Assembly: GCA_013396655.1 (NCBI GenBank)
Contig: WBMV01003298.1
Location: 1,334,695 to 1,398,694 of the forward strand
DNA length: 64,000 nt
Reading direction: 5' to 3'
Source of the DNA: Campylorhamphus procurvoides
Lineage: Eukaryota > Chordata > Aves > Passeriformes > Dendrocolaptidae
Shown: piece after piece, positions 38,399 to 51,005 of the stretch
Layout: each line of letters opens with the position of its first letter
How positions within the stretch are numbered: the first letter of the stretch is position 1
Translations under genes and position numbers: made by a program
The notes under the pieces: generated by a model
Told to the model about the DNA's origin: nothing
Databases searched by the model: none
Seen by the model: the letters and a program-made list of their open reading frames with translations, nothing else

Positions 38399-40589
38399 GT
38401 AAAGAGGAAGCTTGTCAGATTTTAGAAATAAACTTAGTAAAGACAGGCTACAAACAGATAGCAAGAAAGTAAAAGTTCAAGGTCAACCAAGGGGTAATAA
38501 AAAAGCCAAATCACTGTTCAAAAGTTCATTCTCTGTGCAGAATTACTGTGACTCTCCAGCTAAAATACATGTCCCCATAGCGAGTGAGGGATATAACAAC
38601 ATGGGGACTTTGGCTTCTATGAGGACCTGCCTGTGGAGTACAGAGCAGATGGTTTGTGTGTTCCAAGGGACACATTCCCATTGTCACCCCTCCAGCAGGG
38701 ATTGCCTGCCACAGCCCCAGTTTGTTAGGAATTTGATTTGAAGGAGTACTCTCAGTTTCCTGCCCCCTCCAGAACAGAAGAGTGGACTGGGGAGGGGAGA
38801 GTGCCCTTACTATTGGTATTTGTCATTTCTGAGGCCATCATGCATGGAGACCTTTCAGAGAAAAGCTCTTACCTTACTTAGATGCGCAAACAGCAAAACA
38901 AAAAGGAACTTTTCCCCAAAGCAACCAAATTCGAGTACAATTCATGCACATTTCCTTTTTCCCATCATTTTAATACACACTTCATTTACTTCTACTGAGC
39001 AGGACCTTTAGACAGGTGCACAGACATACATGCCACTAATAAATATAATGCACTGCTAACAGGTCTTGGGACCAGCAGATCCAGCAGATCCCAAAACACA
39101 TCATGGCATGAAGGCTGGCAATGTTGAGGAACAACCACTCAAAAAACTCTAAAAGAACTACCACAGAAAAAGTAGTAAGTCCTTTAAAAACTAACTTATT
39201 AATAAGATCTTTCATTTGTTTTAGAATCACACATTTTTAGGTAAGAAGAAGCCAAATAAACATTTGAACATTAAGACAGAAGTGCCTGCACTGGGTTCTG
39301 TTGCTCTTTTTGTCCGTCTTTTACTATATGTATATAAATCTTTACAAACAGGAGAGTCACATCTCACAAATGCTGAGTGTAAATAAGAACTCCATTTGGA
39401 TACAGTTCTAAACTTCCTAAATCTGCAAAACTGAACCAGTAACCTCATGAGACTGTCTGGTTTGGGGAGATTGCCAGAGCAGCAGAAATCATGCAATGCA
39501 GTATCACTAGCCAGTTTTATGGTGTTCTGGTTTAGGGCTGCTGGGTTTTTTCCCCTGCTTCTGTATCACTGGGCATGTAGGAGTGTAAACATGGGGGAAA
39601 AAATAAAAGGCAAGGAAACTGAACTCTTCTTTTGAACCTCAGATGTTGGTTCACATCAGGTTTGACTTGGGGCATGAGGGACTGGGTATGATATTTTATT
39701 CAATCACTGAATTTTATGTTACATAGGAATGAAAGAAAAGTTTGAAACAGAAATTACCAATGTTTTCTTTTTCATACCTGCTCAGATTGTTAATAAGAAA
39801 CCATATCCTGAGGATTTTCTAGCTCTTGGTCCAGTGAAAACTCAGTCATGAGTATTTTTTCCTCATAAATTTAATAACAAGATATTGTAGAGAACTTGGG
39901 TTTGGCTTAGGTTTGCTCAAATTGCAGTTCGTTGAACAATTCTTACCAATTTCTACTGAGATGTATTATTATTCCTGGGTTGGACACCACAGAAGACTTT
40001 ATCACTCATACATAAATTTAAAACATTGGGGTTTATCAACGTTGCTTTACAAGTTAAACAATTTAATTAAGTGGTATAGTCTCTGCTTTCTGCTTTTTAA
40101 AATCTCCATGTGTAATTCCACAACAGAACTAGAGAAAACAATGGGCTTTTGTTAGAATTACACCAGATGGTTGATGTAAACCTGGAGATACATTTTCATT
40201 TGCCACAAAAACCTTTAAGACACTTCCCTATGGATATGACGCCATTGGCACTAATCCTTCCAGTGCAGCTCTTCATCTATGCCAGACAGCAGCCAAACAG
40301 GAGTTCAAGCAATGTGCCAATTTACTCCAGCAAGGAAAGAGGATTTCTTATGGAACTAGAGCCTGAACCAGGCAAGACAGAGGAGAAAGAGTGACCTCTC
40401 CTGGCACCATGTAAAATCTAAATCTGCTTCCTATCACAAAGGGCTTGGAGGGAAGGAGCGAGTTGGATTTGAACAAGGAAATGTTTTTTCAAATGTAAAC
40501 ACTGTTCATCTCATAGGAAAATTCAAATCCTCACCTGATTTTAGGAGTTCAATAACAATGAGCAGGCAATGAGATGACAGTTTGGTAAA

Positions 40590-40735
40590 GTTTAATGAGG
40601 GTAATTATTAATAAAAAGCAGCTAACACGCCCTGAAAAAGCTTTCTGTTGGGCTTTGTGTGCTCATTTGGCCTAATTATTTTTGATGTTTTGCCCATCAA
40701 ATAACCAAAGTGCAGCTTGTGAAATGTCAGATATA
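40590..40735. promoter_or_regulatory. Candidate conserved noncoding element (speculative)
   Basis: The block has an even mixture of TAAT-type homeodomain-like cores ('ggtaattattaata', 'cctaattattttt', 'ataattag') and balanced sequence without low-complexity runs. That texture is typical of vertebrate conserved noncoding elements. Conservation cannot be judged from one sequence, so this is only a pointer for an alignment check. Confidence 0.12.
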
Positions 40736-41599
40736 ATTAGAACAAATAAAGCTGTAGCATGAACATCCAAAAAGCCTCCAATACCCATTAGCAAAAATTC
40801 TCTTTAGGATCCACTTACATAGCAGCAGGGGCAGGCATTTCACAGGTAGGAAAGTTGGCACACAGGTAACAGACAAAGTTTTGAAGTCAAACAAAAGTCC
40901 TTGAGAGACTTCTGGCAAGTAATAATGCTCTGTGCTTTGTTAAGGGTATCCATTAACAGATCTCAGAAAAGTGCCTTTAATTTCCCTGAGATTCAGTGGT
41001 AAAACAGGGCAATACAAAAAATATTTTCATATTTCTCTTATCACCTCCCATAGAGTAACATATGTGGCACCTCTGCTAAGTTAAACACGGATTTACTGAA
41101 TCAATATTGGAGTCAATTAGAGGCACAGGATACATGTGTGCAATACTGAACTCCCTGGTTCCTTCAGCCTTGCTCTGTGTGCTCTGCATTGCAGTTGTGC
41201 TGCCATTCCAAGGCTCCCAGGTTGCTTAGAGGACTCAGTTTATGTTCAAGACAGCCTCCCCCTTCATCAAAGCACAAATTATTTGCTCCTTTGCACCATC
41301 ACCTAACGGGCATGGCTTTCAAGTGACTGATTCCTCCGCTTGTATTCCTGGCATGCAACCAGTATTTGTTTGGAAGAGTACAGGAAGGCCTGGTTAAAGA
41401 AATAAGCATTGCTCTCATGTGACTCTGTTTTTACCATATAATGGAAACATCTGGGAGTTCAGATCAAACAAAATAGCCAAGATATTTTCCATCTTAGCCA
41501 AACACAAGGAAGGGTTTTCACCTATCTCATATGGTGACAAAAAGTGCTGGGTGTGTTTAAGAAAATAAGATACATGAGGTTTAACCACAGAACTTTCCA
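40736..41599. other. Unique noncoding sequence
   Basis: Nothing recognisable is seen, apart from a G-balanced stretch near 41150-41230 without coding signal. Confidence 0.5.
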
Positions 41600-41712
41600 T
41601 CAAATACCAGGTTCTGAGACCTAGAAACAGAGTGACAGTGAGAACTTAACAATGGAAAAAGCGGTGGAGCTTGGATTTGAAACCTTTCCATTGCAAATCA
41701 CAGTGCTTACAG
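41600..41712 (+). repeat. MIR-type SINE 3' part, sense
   Basis: 'gcggtggagcttggatttga' (41662-41681) matches the MIR '..gtggcagagctgggatttga' segment. It is followed in order by 'aaacctttcc', 'ttgcaaatcacagtgctta', which fits MIR '..actccaaatccagtgctct'. Upstream, 'gacctagaaacagagtga' and 'gagaacttaac' loosely fit 'gaggaaactgaggcacag' and 'aggttaagtaac'. The 3' half is clear and the 5' half is badly decayed. The family call is from memory of the consensus. Confidence 0.5.
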
Positions 41713-44700
41713 AGAGAAGATGTTTGATTCAGTTCAAAAGACTCCTTTTTCTTTCTTTTTCTAATGCCAGGCAAACATACATGAACACATATTATTAGGA
41801 GGATGAGGTAATGTAACTTTTGAAGAAATAATGACTACACTTCAACCTCCACAGTTCCAATTAGCCTCTTATTCACCTTACTTTGTTCTTTCACACTTAA
41901 TTCATTGAGTTTTGGGTATTCCTACAATGATCCCTCAGCATTCAGGGAAATTCTCTTCCATCTTCAGCTTGGTCAGCAGGTTCAGAACTGTTTCCAGGTA
42001 CCTACTATACCTCCAGGTACCTGTAGCACCACCTTGCACGGATGTGCAGAATTCCTGCAGTTCCAAAATTCAGGTCACACCTGGGACCCCATGATAGAAC
42101 TACCAATACAATCAAAAAGCTATTCAGGAGAATATCTTTAGACTCTTCAAGCACCAGATTAAAAAAAGCTGCTATTCTGAGTAGACAGGAAGTCACAGAA
42201 TATTGCCAAAAGAAGTAAGAAATCAGGCTGTGTAAAATACTAATGGAGGCACTCCAAGTTCTCGCCATTACAGACAGGAATATTGCAGTCAGAATTATAT
42301 GAGGGACGAGTGACCCTGATTCTTAACAGAAATGGGGAAGGGAGGCCAAGAGGAAACAAGAAAAACGGGTATGAAGATACAAATTTTCCATTAGAGAATA
42401 ATATTAAACACTTGCTACTGGAAAAACATTATGAAACAAAAATGCCAGAAAACTTTCCAACATCATCCTGTCACATCATAAAACTCAGTACAGATCAGAA
42501 ACTGCCTTCACAGAACTTCAAAGTTCCAATTGGAAAAACTCCCTTAATGCAAATTAATTAGGTGTTCCTCTGCCTGGAACCAAGCAAGCCAGCATTCAAA
42601 ACAACACAAGATGTTGTGCTTCCAAAGTCCTGTACCCAAGGCTGTGAAAAGTCTTCTGTCTGCAACAGTACCCTCAACCAGCTACAATATTTTATCATGT
42701 TCTTCAATGCTGCTTGAAATTAAAAATTAATATACCATCCAACCCAAACAAGATGGACCCAGAAATCCCCATTCATTCAAAAATTATTTTAAAGACTATA
42801 TAAACCAGCCATAGATGACAAGAGGTACAGATTGATATTGCTGCCATCAGGAAGAACTACAGCTCAACCACAAGAAAGAAAAGAAATCGCATTAAAAGCA
42901 ATCAATCAAATGCAAAATCAAATAAAGAAACCATATTACTCTCGTGCTGCAAAATAGAGCCTGTGAAGCACAGCAAGTTCTAATGCAGGGATCTGTGCTG
43001 AAACCAGCTGTGATTCCTACAATACAGATCCAGGGGGATGGGGAAGATCGTCTCTGTCAGTCGCAGTTGCCGGAACAAATGTTAAGCCAAGAGGAATCAG
43101 GGAGGTCCAAAAGACAGGGCTTATCCCATTTTCCCATTTCTGGAATTGGAAGACAGTTTTCTGGTGACATTTTATTTAGCTTTGTCTCTTCTCTATAACT
43201 GAAGAGAGATATTCAAAGTTGAAGTGACTATTCAGCAATTGGTTTTCACTGCCAATTTAGTGTTCTGCATCTTTTTAGTTACACAAAATCAAGGTATCAG
43301 TAGAGAATTAAGGTCATGTTCCTATGTTATTCTTGCCATTCAATATTGAATATTTGGAAATAAGCATTCAGGGGTTAAAGTCAACTGCTGTTTAGCAATT
43401 GTGTGACTGCATAAGAGAGAGATTTCTCTTTAGTTCAGAATAAATTCTTCTCCCAAATAACAATGCTAGTCAGTGTTCCCATGAAAGTCGCTGTAGGAAA
43501 TGCTCTGAATGAGCAGAGCCACCTTACAGAATAGCCTACATTTTGAGTCCACGTCAGAGAGAAGCAGCTGCTTTCCCAAAATAGCTAAAATCATGCTCTG
43601 GCACTGCTGCCTCTTCCAAATGTTTCTGTGATTTTTGTCTGCTTTTGATCTGAGTGATGGAATCATTTTCAGCGAAGCTGTTGTAGTAAATTGCAGCCCT
43701 CCCTCGCTTTTCTTTAAAATGTGGAATCTTTAAAACACACACACACTTTCCAATAAGATTTTTCAAATCATGCTATTTTGTTTGTTTCTTTGTGGGATTT
43801 TCTTTAATCCCAGCAAAGCATAAAATAGGCAACAGATTTTTTGTAGGTTTTATCAAAGTAGGAATGAAAGAGCTGGAGAATTATTTGTGATATATCATAG
43901 TTCATTTCTGAGATAATTACAAAAAAATTGCCAGGCGTTCAGGTAATTTCAGATTCCCTAAATGCATACAGATGGCTGTCTCTGAGCTACTGCACTTTGA
44001 ATTTCAAGGAAAACTGCCTCTGTTTGCCCCCAATTGCTGCTCTGCTCACAGAATATATTAGACATCAGATTTCAGATGCCTTTTCTTTAATAAAATGACC
44101 AGAAAGCCCAACCCAGCAAAATACTGCACTTAATGGCCTCTTAAGGCATTCAGTGCTTTACACAAAGGCATCAGGTCCGTGAAAGGTGATTACCACAGCA
44201 AAACCAGTCTCTGCAATTTGGAAAACCTACAGAGATCTGGAACTTCTCACTCAGGAGCCAAGAGAAGACCATTCTATCACCAGCATACCAGTCCCTTCAG
44301 CAAGCGAGAACAAAGGTAGACTGATCACATCTTTATAGGGCTACAAATGAGGAACAAACCCTAGAGCCAGGGTGATACTTTCCCAAATACCAATATCCCT
44401 TTCGGATTTGGAGGGGACCCACCCCACACTGCAGCTGGGAAAGCAAGAACCATCAGCCAAACAGAAATGGGAGCAATGTTCAGGCTTAGGATCCTGATGC
44501 TGGGGGGGACATTTACAAAGAGATGGGTTCAATTTACAGGTCAGTAGTCCTCAGATAAGAGAGGAGCACCTAGTTCAGTAGGAAACTCTTCTCCACCGTA
44601 GTGCTTCACAAAGTTTTGCTAATAATGCTAAGTAGTTATGCAGAGCACACTCAGTATGAGGACATCTGACCACACCAACAGCCGTATCATAATGAAGTTT

Positions 44701-44898
44701 AAACAGTCAAGACAATTGGGCTTCCTAGCACGACTGACTCCTTCCCTGGATCTTCCACAAAACCAGCAGGGAGCTACCAAAGTTCACAATACACTTAGTC
44801 TCAAAACATTAATCTATTTTATCAATGTAACACACTGTGTAAGTATATATTTTCTATGAGAAAACAGTTGCAATCCAGCTTTTCTTTGTCTCCTGTAG
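41713..44898. other. Unique noncoding sequence
   Basis: About 3.2 kb. It contains an (AC)6 tract (43735-43746) and a conserved-element-like block at 43890-44070. No gene is supported; the longest frame is 92 codons. Confidence 0.5.
43735..43746. repeat. (AC)6 microsatellite
   Basis: Six AC units in a row, a typical short vertebrate dinucleotide repeat. Confidence 0.85.
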
Positions 44899-45095
44899 GA
44901 GCAGAATATCATAGACCAGGTAGAGCAATTCCAGCCGTTATGCAGTTGTCTGGATTCTCAACTCATATAGGAAGAGCCACTTCTACTGGGTGCTACATCC
45001 TGGTGTCTTCCACCAGTGATAACTTACACCAGCCCCTGGAAAGGCTGGCTCATGTTGTGCTGCAGGGCCTCATCTTTTTCATCCCTAAGGCATGA
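44899..45095 (+). other. Exon-like open segment
   Basis: A very good 3' splice site ('tttctttgtctcctgtag', ending 44898) opens onto a frame that stays open for 65 codons to a TGA at 45093-45095. The frame begins GAEYHRPGRAIPAVM. A donor-like 'gggg/gtaagt' lies a little further on, after 45111. The segment is more GC-balanced than its flanks. I recognise no domain. It could be a terminal coding exon, a noncoding RNA exon or chance. The strong acceptor makes it one of the better candidates here. Confidence 0.2.
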
Positions 45096-46129
45096 AGACA
45101 GAAGTTTGATGGGGGGTAAGTGGCTAAACTCATTAGTGGTTACAAAATATGTTGTGACCCTCAACTGGAAGATGTGTAACTGCAAAATAACGTATAATTT
45201 GCTTTGGCAATAGTACTTCTATTTTTCATCTGGCAGTGAATATTTGGCAATTGCTGGCCTAAGATAGGCAGCCAAAAATAATAGTCATCAATGCCAAAAG
45301 AAAACTAGAGCAGAAGAACCCATTATTTAATCCCAGAAACTATTTTCATACAATGAATAAAATACTTAAGTATATGATGGAAGAGATACACATTTGAAGG
45401 CATCTGTGATAAGAGTTTTGCTCATAATGAAATAGCTGTGAGGAATTACAAGTATCCTACAGTATTTGTAGCTGCAATTCCCTTTGTTTTGCTCTGTTCA
45501 TGTTTACCACCCCTTGCACTGTGGCACACGCCCTCCAAACAAGGTCAGGCACTGCAGGCAATGGAGGGTGCCCATCACAACCCCAGCCTGGGCTCTCAGC
45601 TCAGCTTAGACAGATGAAATACAGAGTCACTTCATTTCAACTGTCATGAATTTATGTCTAAATCATTCGTTTGTCATCTAATTTAACTTTTATGAGGAAT
45701 CACTTTAAAAACTGAAATAATTCACTTGTACCTTGAATTTTAGATGAAAGATTAATGCTGTTAAGGAACAAAAAGTTCAAAAGACAAACTGATTCAGAAC
45801 TGTCTGCTTAAGATTATACAAAAATCCAACCAGTTGCATTCTCTGCTCAGACTGAATCTGCACCAAGTTTCCCAATAACTTCCTAAGAAGGTTTTATTTA
45901 ATCAAGAACAAGTTCCATGGAGCCCCAAAGGTCACAGTTTAGAAGGATTATCTGACCTAGACTTTGTATAAAGCAGATGGCTCTGCTTTATGGCAATTAG
46001 TAAGCAGGAACTGTGGTATCTGGTTATATCTTCTGATTCTCTGTTTATATGAAGTTATGTGAAACTGGAACCTCTTTGAAAGTCAAGCTGTGTGGAAACC
46101 ATTTCAGACTATTTCATTTCTAATTATAG
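45096..46129. other. Unique noncoding sequence
   Basis: About 1 kb. A GC-richer patch lies at 45500-45600. Nothing recognisable is seen. Confidence 0.5.
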
Positions 46130-46202
46130 GCTTGATAAAGCATTTTCATGCAAGAGTGGGATCAATGCAGAGACTGTCAAACTTGGGAACATCCATCCAT
46201 TG
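46130..46202 (+). other. Exon-like segment (73 bases)
   Basis: The segment is bounded by a plausible acceptor ('catttctaattatag', ending 46129, with a branch-site-like 'ttctaat' close to the AG) and a consensus donor ('cattg/gtaagtgg'). Two of three frames are open throughout. The frame starting at 46131 reads LDKAFSCKSGINAETV and onward without a stop, ending exactly at the donor. It lies 1 kb downstream of the exon-like segment at 44899 on the same strand. If both were real they could belong to one transcript, but the upstream one ends in a stop codon. The peptide is not recognised. Confidence 0.22.
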
Positions 46203-49200
46203 GTAAGTGGTCTGACTCTTTCAAAGGCTATCACAAAGATAACCTTGACATGGGGAATGGAAGTCTCATTTTAAAGAAAATGTAAACCCTATCTACAAAC
46301 TTTAAGTCAGCCTTTCTATGCAGCTTCAGGATGAGCAGCAGTGGTACTTTACTGATGCTATTCTCTTTAAACTTGCATATTTATTACAAAAAACAGAGCC
46401 TGAAAGTATTAATTTTTTACTCCCTCTCATTTCCCATTCTTCCACAAACACATACATTTCCCATCACCTATGTGGTCAGCTCTGCCACAACTGGCATAAG
46501 CCACCTCTCCTCCAAAGGAATGAGACCACTCTGAAAGGACACTAGGCCTGAACTAATGCTGTCTGGACTTTTGGGGAGTTTTATTAGTTCAGGCTCAGCA
46601 AGGTGCTACTCTAAGAGTTCTGTACTCAGCTTCCACACCGGATGGTTTTGACTCCAGGGCTTCAGACTTGGGGGATAGAAGTGCCCAAGTATCTTCTGCT
46701 GGGGGTGCAAGTCCATCCTGAACAAACTGTCAGCACTCTGAGCACAGGACCTTCCACTCCCCATCTCTCAGCTTCTCACAGCCCGCTACACTCTGATGAA
46801 CCTTTGGAATCACTAAGACAGCAATACCACTGCTGTGCACAGTGAAAAATCTACCTTGCAATAGAAAAAGAAGAAAAAAACCCGCTCTTTTATCTTAGCT
46901 TTTCCCTCCAGAAAAAATAAAATCAAAAAAGTATTAACTGCAATTTTGTGAGACTTATGTATGAAATGTGAGGCTTTAAAACCCAAATTGCCTTTACTCA
47001 CAGGTATAGAACATGCTTTGTGTAGGATTTGGATATTTTCAAGCAATCAGTTATGCTTAAAAGTCTAAAGAGAAAAATATTTATGAATTCAATCACTGAT
47101 TTAAAATATGTTCTTGTACTGCTGTATGCTTTAAAATCAATTTCAGAAAAGGTGTAATTCAGACAATCAGTTGACTTTTATAAAAATCACATAGACATTT
47201 CACAAAAGTCTGAAAAGATTATGAGAAAAGATGGCTGCGGAATTGCTACTGTCATACAGGAAAACTATTAGATGATTGTACCCCCGTGGTAGCTGAAATA
47301 ATTTTTAAAGAATATACTAAACATTCAACTCTCAAAGTATTTCCACTGGAATAGCACTGTCCAGTACAGTGAGGGGTTTGCACACCTCTAGGCAAAGTGG
47401 TCTCCTCATTTAAGCATGGAGAGGTACCAACAAAAAATGTGAGTGGCCAAGAGCTGCTTTTACTGTTAGTGCAGTAGAACTGCAGACATCTTTCTGCCCA
47501 GTTGATATGACTGGCCTAAAATTCATACATTTTGGACTTAAAATTCCTTGACAAACATCACTTTACAAATAACTAGAGGTTAACCCTCTTATTGCCTCTT
47601 GGGGCCAGTTTCTGTTACCCCTACAGATACACAGAAATATTTTCCTGTTTGTGGAGTTTCACTCACTTTGCTGATTCTGAGCCCACTGGGAAACTTCCTC
47701 TGCAAAAGCAACAGGAGCTTTCCCTCCGGTCTCGTGAGACTCGTCCAGCACCAAGACCAACACCATCAGAAAATGGGAACTCGACATGTCAATAAGATGC
47801 ACAGGTGAAGTGCAGAGCATCCTGAATAAATGGTTTCATGATACACTGTGAGAAAGGTACCAACAGTAAATGATGAGCAGAACAGGTCCAGGACAATTTG
47901 TGGCATACAAAGAACGTAAACACTTCTACAATATAACCAGGAAAATGTATTCCTAAAAAATATTCACGACAGGAGACAGCTCAGAATTGTGTTGATAGAA
48001 TAAAGATAAATGCAGTAACTCTGTAATCAGAATCCATATAATCAACATCACTAAAATGGCTGGTGTTGATTGTGACTTTCATCTAACTTTCTTGCAAAGT
48101 ATATCAAAATTCCAAACTAAACCCAGAAATTTAGTACTGATCTTCCTGTATTTCCATATGTTATTATTTCTACATCATCACAGAAAACTTGGGCACACAG
48201 ACACAATTGAAATTGGTTGAGTTCCTCTAGTTAACAAGTTACCATCCATAGTTAAGCCAGAGCATTGAGACAAGTGGGCTATTAATTCACAACCTTTCAA
48301 AAGAAAAACAACTTTTGAGAGTACATTTTACATTTATTTAATCTCTCATGGCCTGTTTCACAACTGAGAGTTGGCTAAGAGCACATGTGGAGGAATTATC
48401 TGGACTAACCTGTTGAGAGCAACTTTTTAAAACACAGTAACTTAAATACTTTGCACCTTGTGGCTAAAAGTTGAGCCAATGTGAATCTTGCTTAGTTTTC
48501 TTCCAAATCAAAGAATCTCATTTATAGTTGGTTAGATTATTGGTTTCATCATTTGTTTCACATATGGAACTCTCTCATTTAAAGTTGTTTCTCCTGTATT
48601 AGCACATGTAGGCTTTCCTGACAACTTGTGTGTAATGGATTCTATCACTTTCTGCTGCCTTGAGTTCTCTCCAATTACTTTGAATAGGAGGAAAGGTGAG
48701 ATTTTCTTTGCACAATGTGTAGCAAATGTAAGTACAAAAAAATCCTCTCTATCACAATATTCCCAACTATCAGAACAGTATCAATCTTAAATAGAACACA
48801 AAATCATAGTCCTCCAATCTAAGTGCAGAACTAGGCAGTGGGGGAAAACTCAGCTGTGGGATGAGAGAAAAAGTGAGAGAAGGATCTAGAGGATATAAGA
48901 CCTGGTTGGTTCAGAGGAATGAAGCGGCTGCAGCAGTGCCCTGATGGACACCTGCAGTTCATCACCCTTCTACAGTCACACACTGCACTCTGTCCCACGG
49001 CCTCACTCAGCCTCTCATCTCCCTGCTCTCTTTGGCACAGTGAGCTCTTTCAAGAAAGGTGTGTAAGTGCTTATAGGCTCAGGAACAAGTTTAGAAAGAG
49101 ACTAAACAACTTTCATAAGGCATTTTTGAAAAAGGGGGAGGTTTAAACCAAAAATTGCGATCAGGGCACAGTTCTGAGCTGGATACTCTCCTTTTTCCAA

Positions 49201-49654
49201 CACTGCCTTTCTGGGTGTTGAGAGAAGGCACGTTGATTACCTGGCCAACAGGTGAGGTAACAACACCCATACTGGCAATCCAGAGCACAGCCTGGACTGT
49301 GGAAGGTCACCTTGCTGACAGTCAAAGCATCTTGACTGAAGAAGGGATGAAAACGACAGCATGCTCAAAAACAGAAAGAGCAACGAAAAAGACATGATTT
49401 CCAAAGGCTGCTGAAGGGTGTATTTAATTCTACCTCACTGAAACAAACTAAATACGGATCTTTAAGTCTTAAGCTGAGGACACAAATCAAGATGTTCAGC
49501 TGCTGAAAATGAGCAGTCACCTTCAGTGACACTTCCATGACATACAACAGCAGGTCACTAGCTTGCCTTTATACCTCTCAAAGTAAGTAAATCTGATCAA
49601 AGGATCATTTATTTTAAAAAAAATTTAGAAAAAACATGAACAACAAACAAACAA

Positions 49655-49666
49655 CCCCCCCCCCCC
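49655..49666. repeat. C12 homopolymer
   Basis: Twelve C bases following a 'caacaaacaaacaa' stretch. Its length is prone to sequencing error. Confidence 0.85.
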
Positions 49667-50988
49667 AAACCAACAACACAGATTAAGTCTGTTGCAAGGA
49701 TAAGTTTTCATTTTTGAAGAAGACAGATACTTTTTACAGGATTCTGTTAAGAAACTGAATCATTCAAACTGCATTTTAATTTTCCTTCACAAAGATTGTG
49801 CATGTGCTTTAATTAAAATTCTGTGAAACATTATGAATTTGGAACAGAGCAGAAAATTTTAAAACCACTTTAAGATAAACTGAACTCTGTTTTACATGGC
49901 ACAGCCAGAATGGAGAGGTCTTCCAGCATATCTATCCACCTAAGCATTCTTTAATTCTGATGTTAAAATTAAGCCTTTAGTAGTGTTTTCAAGTGTTGTC
50001 CTTGAGTTCAAATCACCAGTGTGATAAGAGTCTGGTAGGAAAAGAAAGTCCCTTTCTGCTGGTATGTAATGAAAAATAAAAGAACCAGAATCCTCAATGA
50101 AGTTTCAGTAATAATTAATTCTGGATTACTGAATCAAGTTAATAGCTTTAAACTATTTCCCTTAGATATGCTAAAACACATATTGTATTATTTTACAAAG
50201 AACAATTCATGTAAATGCTAAGATTTACACCCTATTAAAGCAAAATGTTCCTTAATTTCAGTTTTCCTGTGCACGATTAGAATATCCCCAATTAATATGT
50301 AAGAATAAGTAACAGCTTATTCATAGTTTCCAAGGTATTTTCTACATCATCTCCTGAGTCAAATTTTTATTGGCTAAAATTATGGACCCCAAAATGAACC
50401 CATCTCAGCTAGTGAGATATACTTCATGGCAATTTCAGAAACATGATCCTCCCAACTTCCCAGCACGGTTTATCCAGAAATATACATTTTTACCTTTTCT
50501 TGTTCAGCTTGACATTCCTGCTCAGTATCAATTTCCCTAGACCTTAGTGCTGTATTTTTGGTAGGAATTAGACTCTGAAACCTCTACATGTACAGAATTC
50601 TTTCTCTGCGTTTCTGAACTGACACTAAATAAGATGTGACATCAAACCTTACACAGTTTCTCTTTCCACATTGAATGCAGCCACAAAAATGCACTTAAAG
50701 TAGAACAAGCTCTAAGGGAAATGTCAGCCAAAAGACTTTCTTTACTGAGACTTCAGACACCTCTCTTCATGCCTCAAATGTGGATGCTAGTGGGCCAGGA
50801 AGCAAGAAGTCATTATTCAAACGATCTTATGACCATTAGTCATCACTCACAATACATCTGGAAGTGCCACCTACATAAGTACTCTTTTTGACACTTAAAG
50901 ATGGCCCCAATCATTTTGATGAACTTTAGGGAATTCATCTATCAAAATACGTGGCAACTGAATCAACATCACTCCGTTATCTACGATT

Positions 50989-51005
50989 AAAAAAAAAAAA
51001 AAAAA
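50989..51005. repeat. A17 homopolymer
   Basis: Seventeen A bases. I examined it as a possible retroposon tail, but no recognisable element precedes it and no target-site duplication could be seen. Confidence 0.9.

Larger units (their letters stand above)
34266..40589. other. Unique noncoding sequence with small repeats
   Basis: About 6.3 kb. It contains a threefold 'cacaaaggta' motif (35912-35953), a C10 run (37817-37826), a (TA)n tract (38384-38398) and an exact 9-base tandem pair 'ccagcagat' (39072-39089). The stretch 'cccattgacttcaacggaac' (34346-34365) resembles one arm of the palindromic element at 24340. No gene was recognised; ORFs reach 109 codons. Confidence 0.5.

Noticed and set aside
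50989..51005. A17 run as a possible processed-pseudogene or retroposon tail
   Set aside because: No upstream gene-like or element-like sequence and no target-site duplication could be seen.
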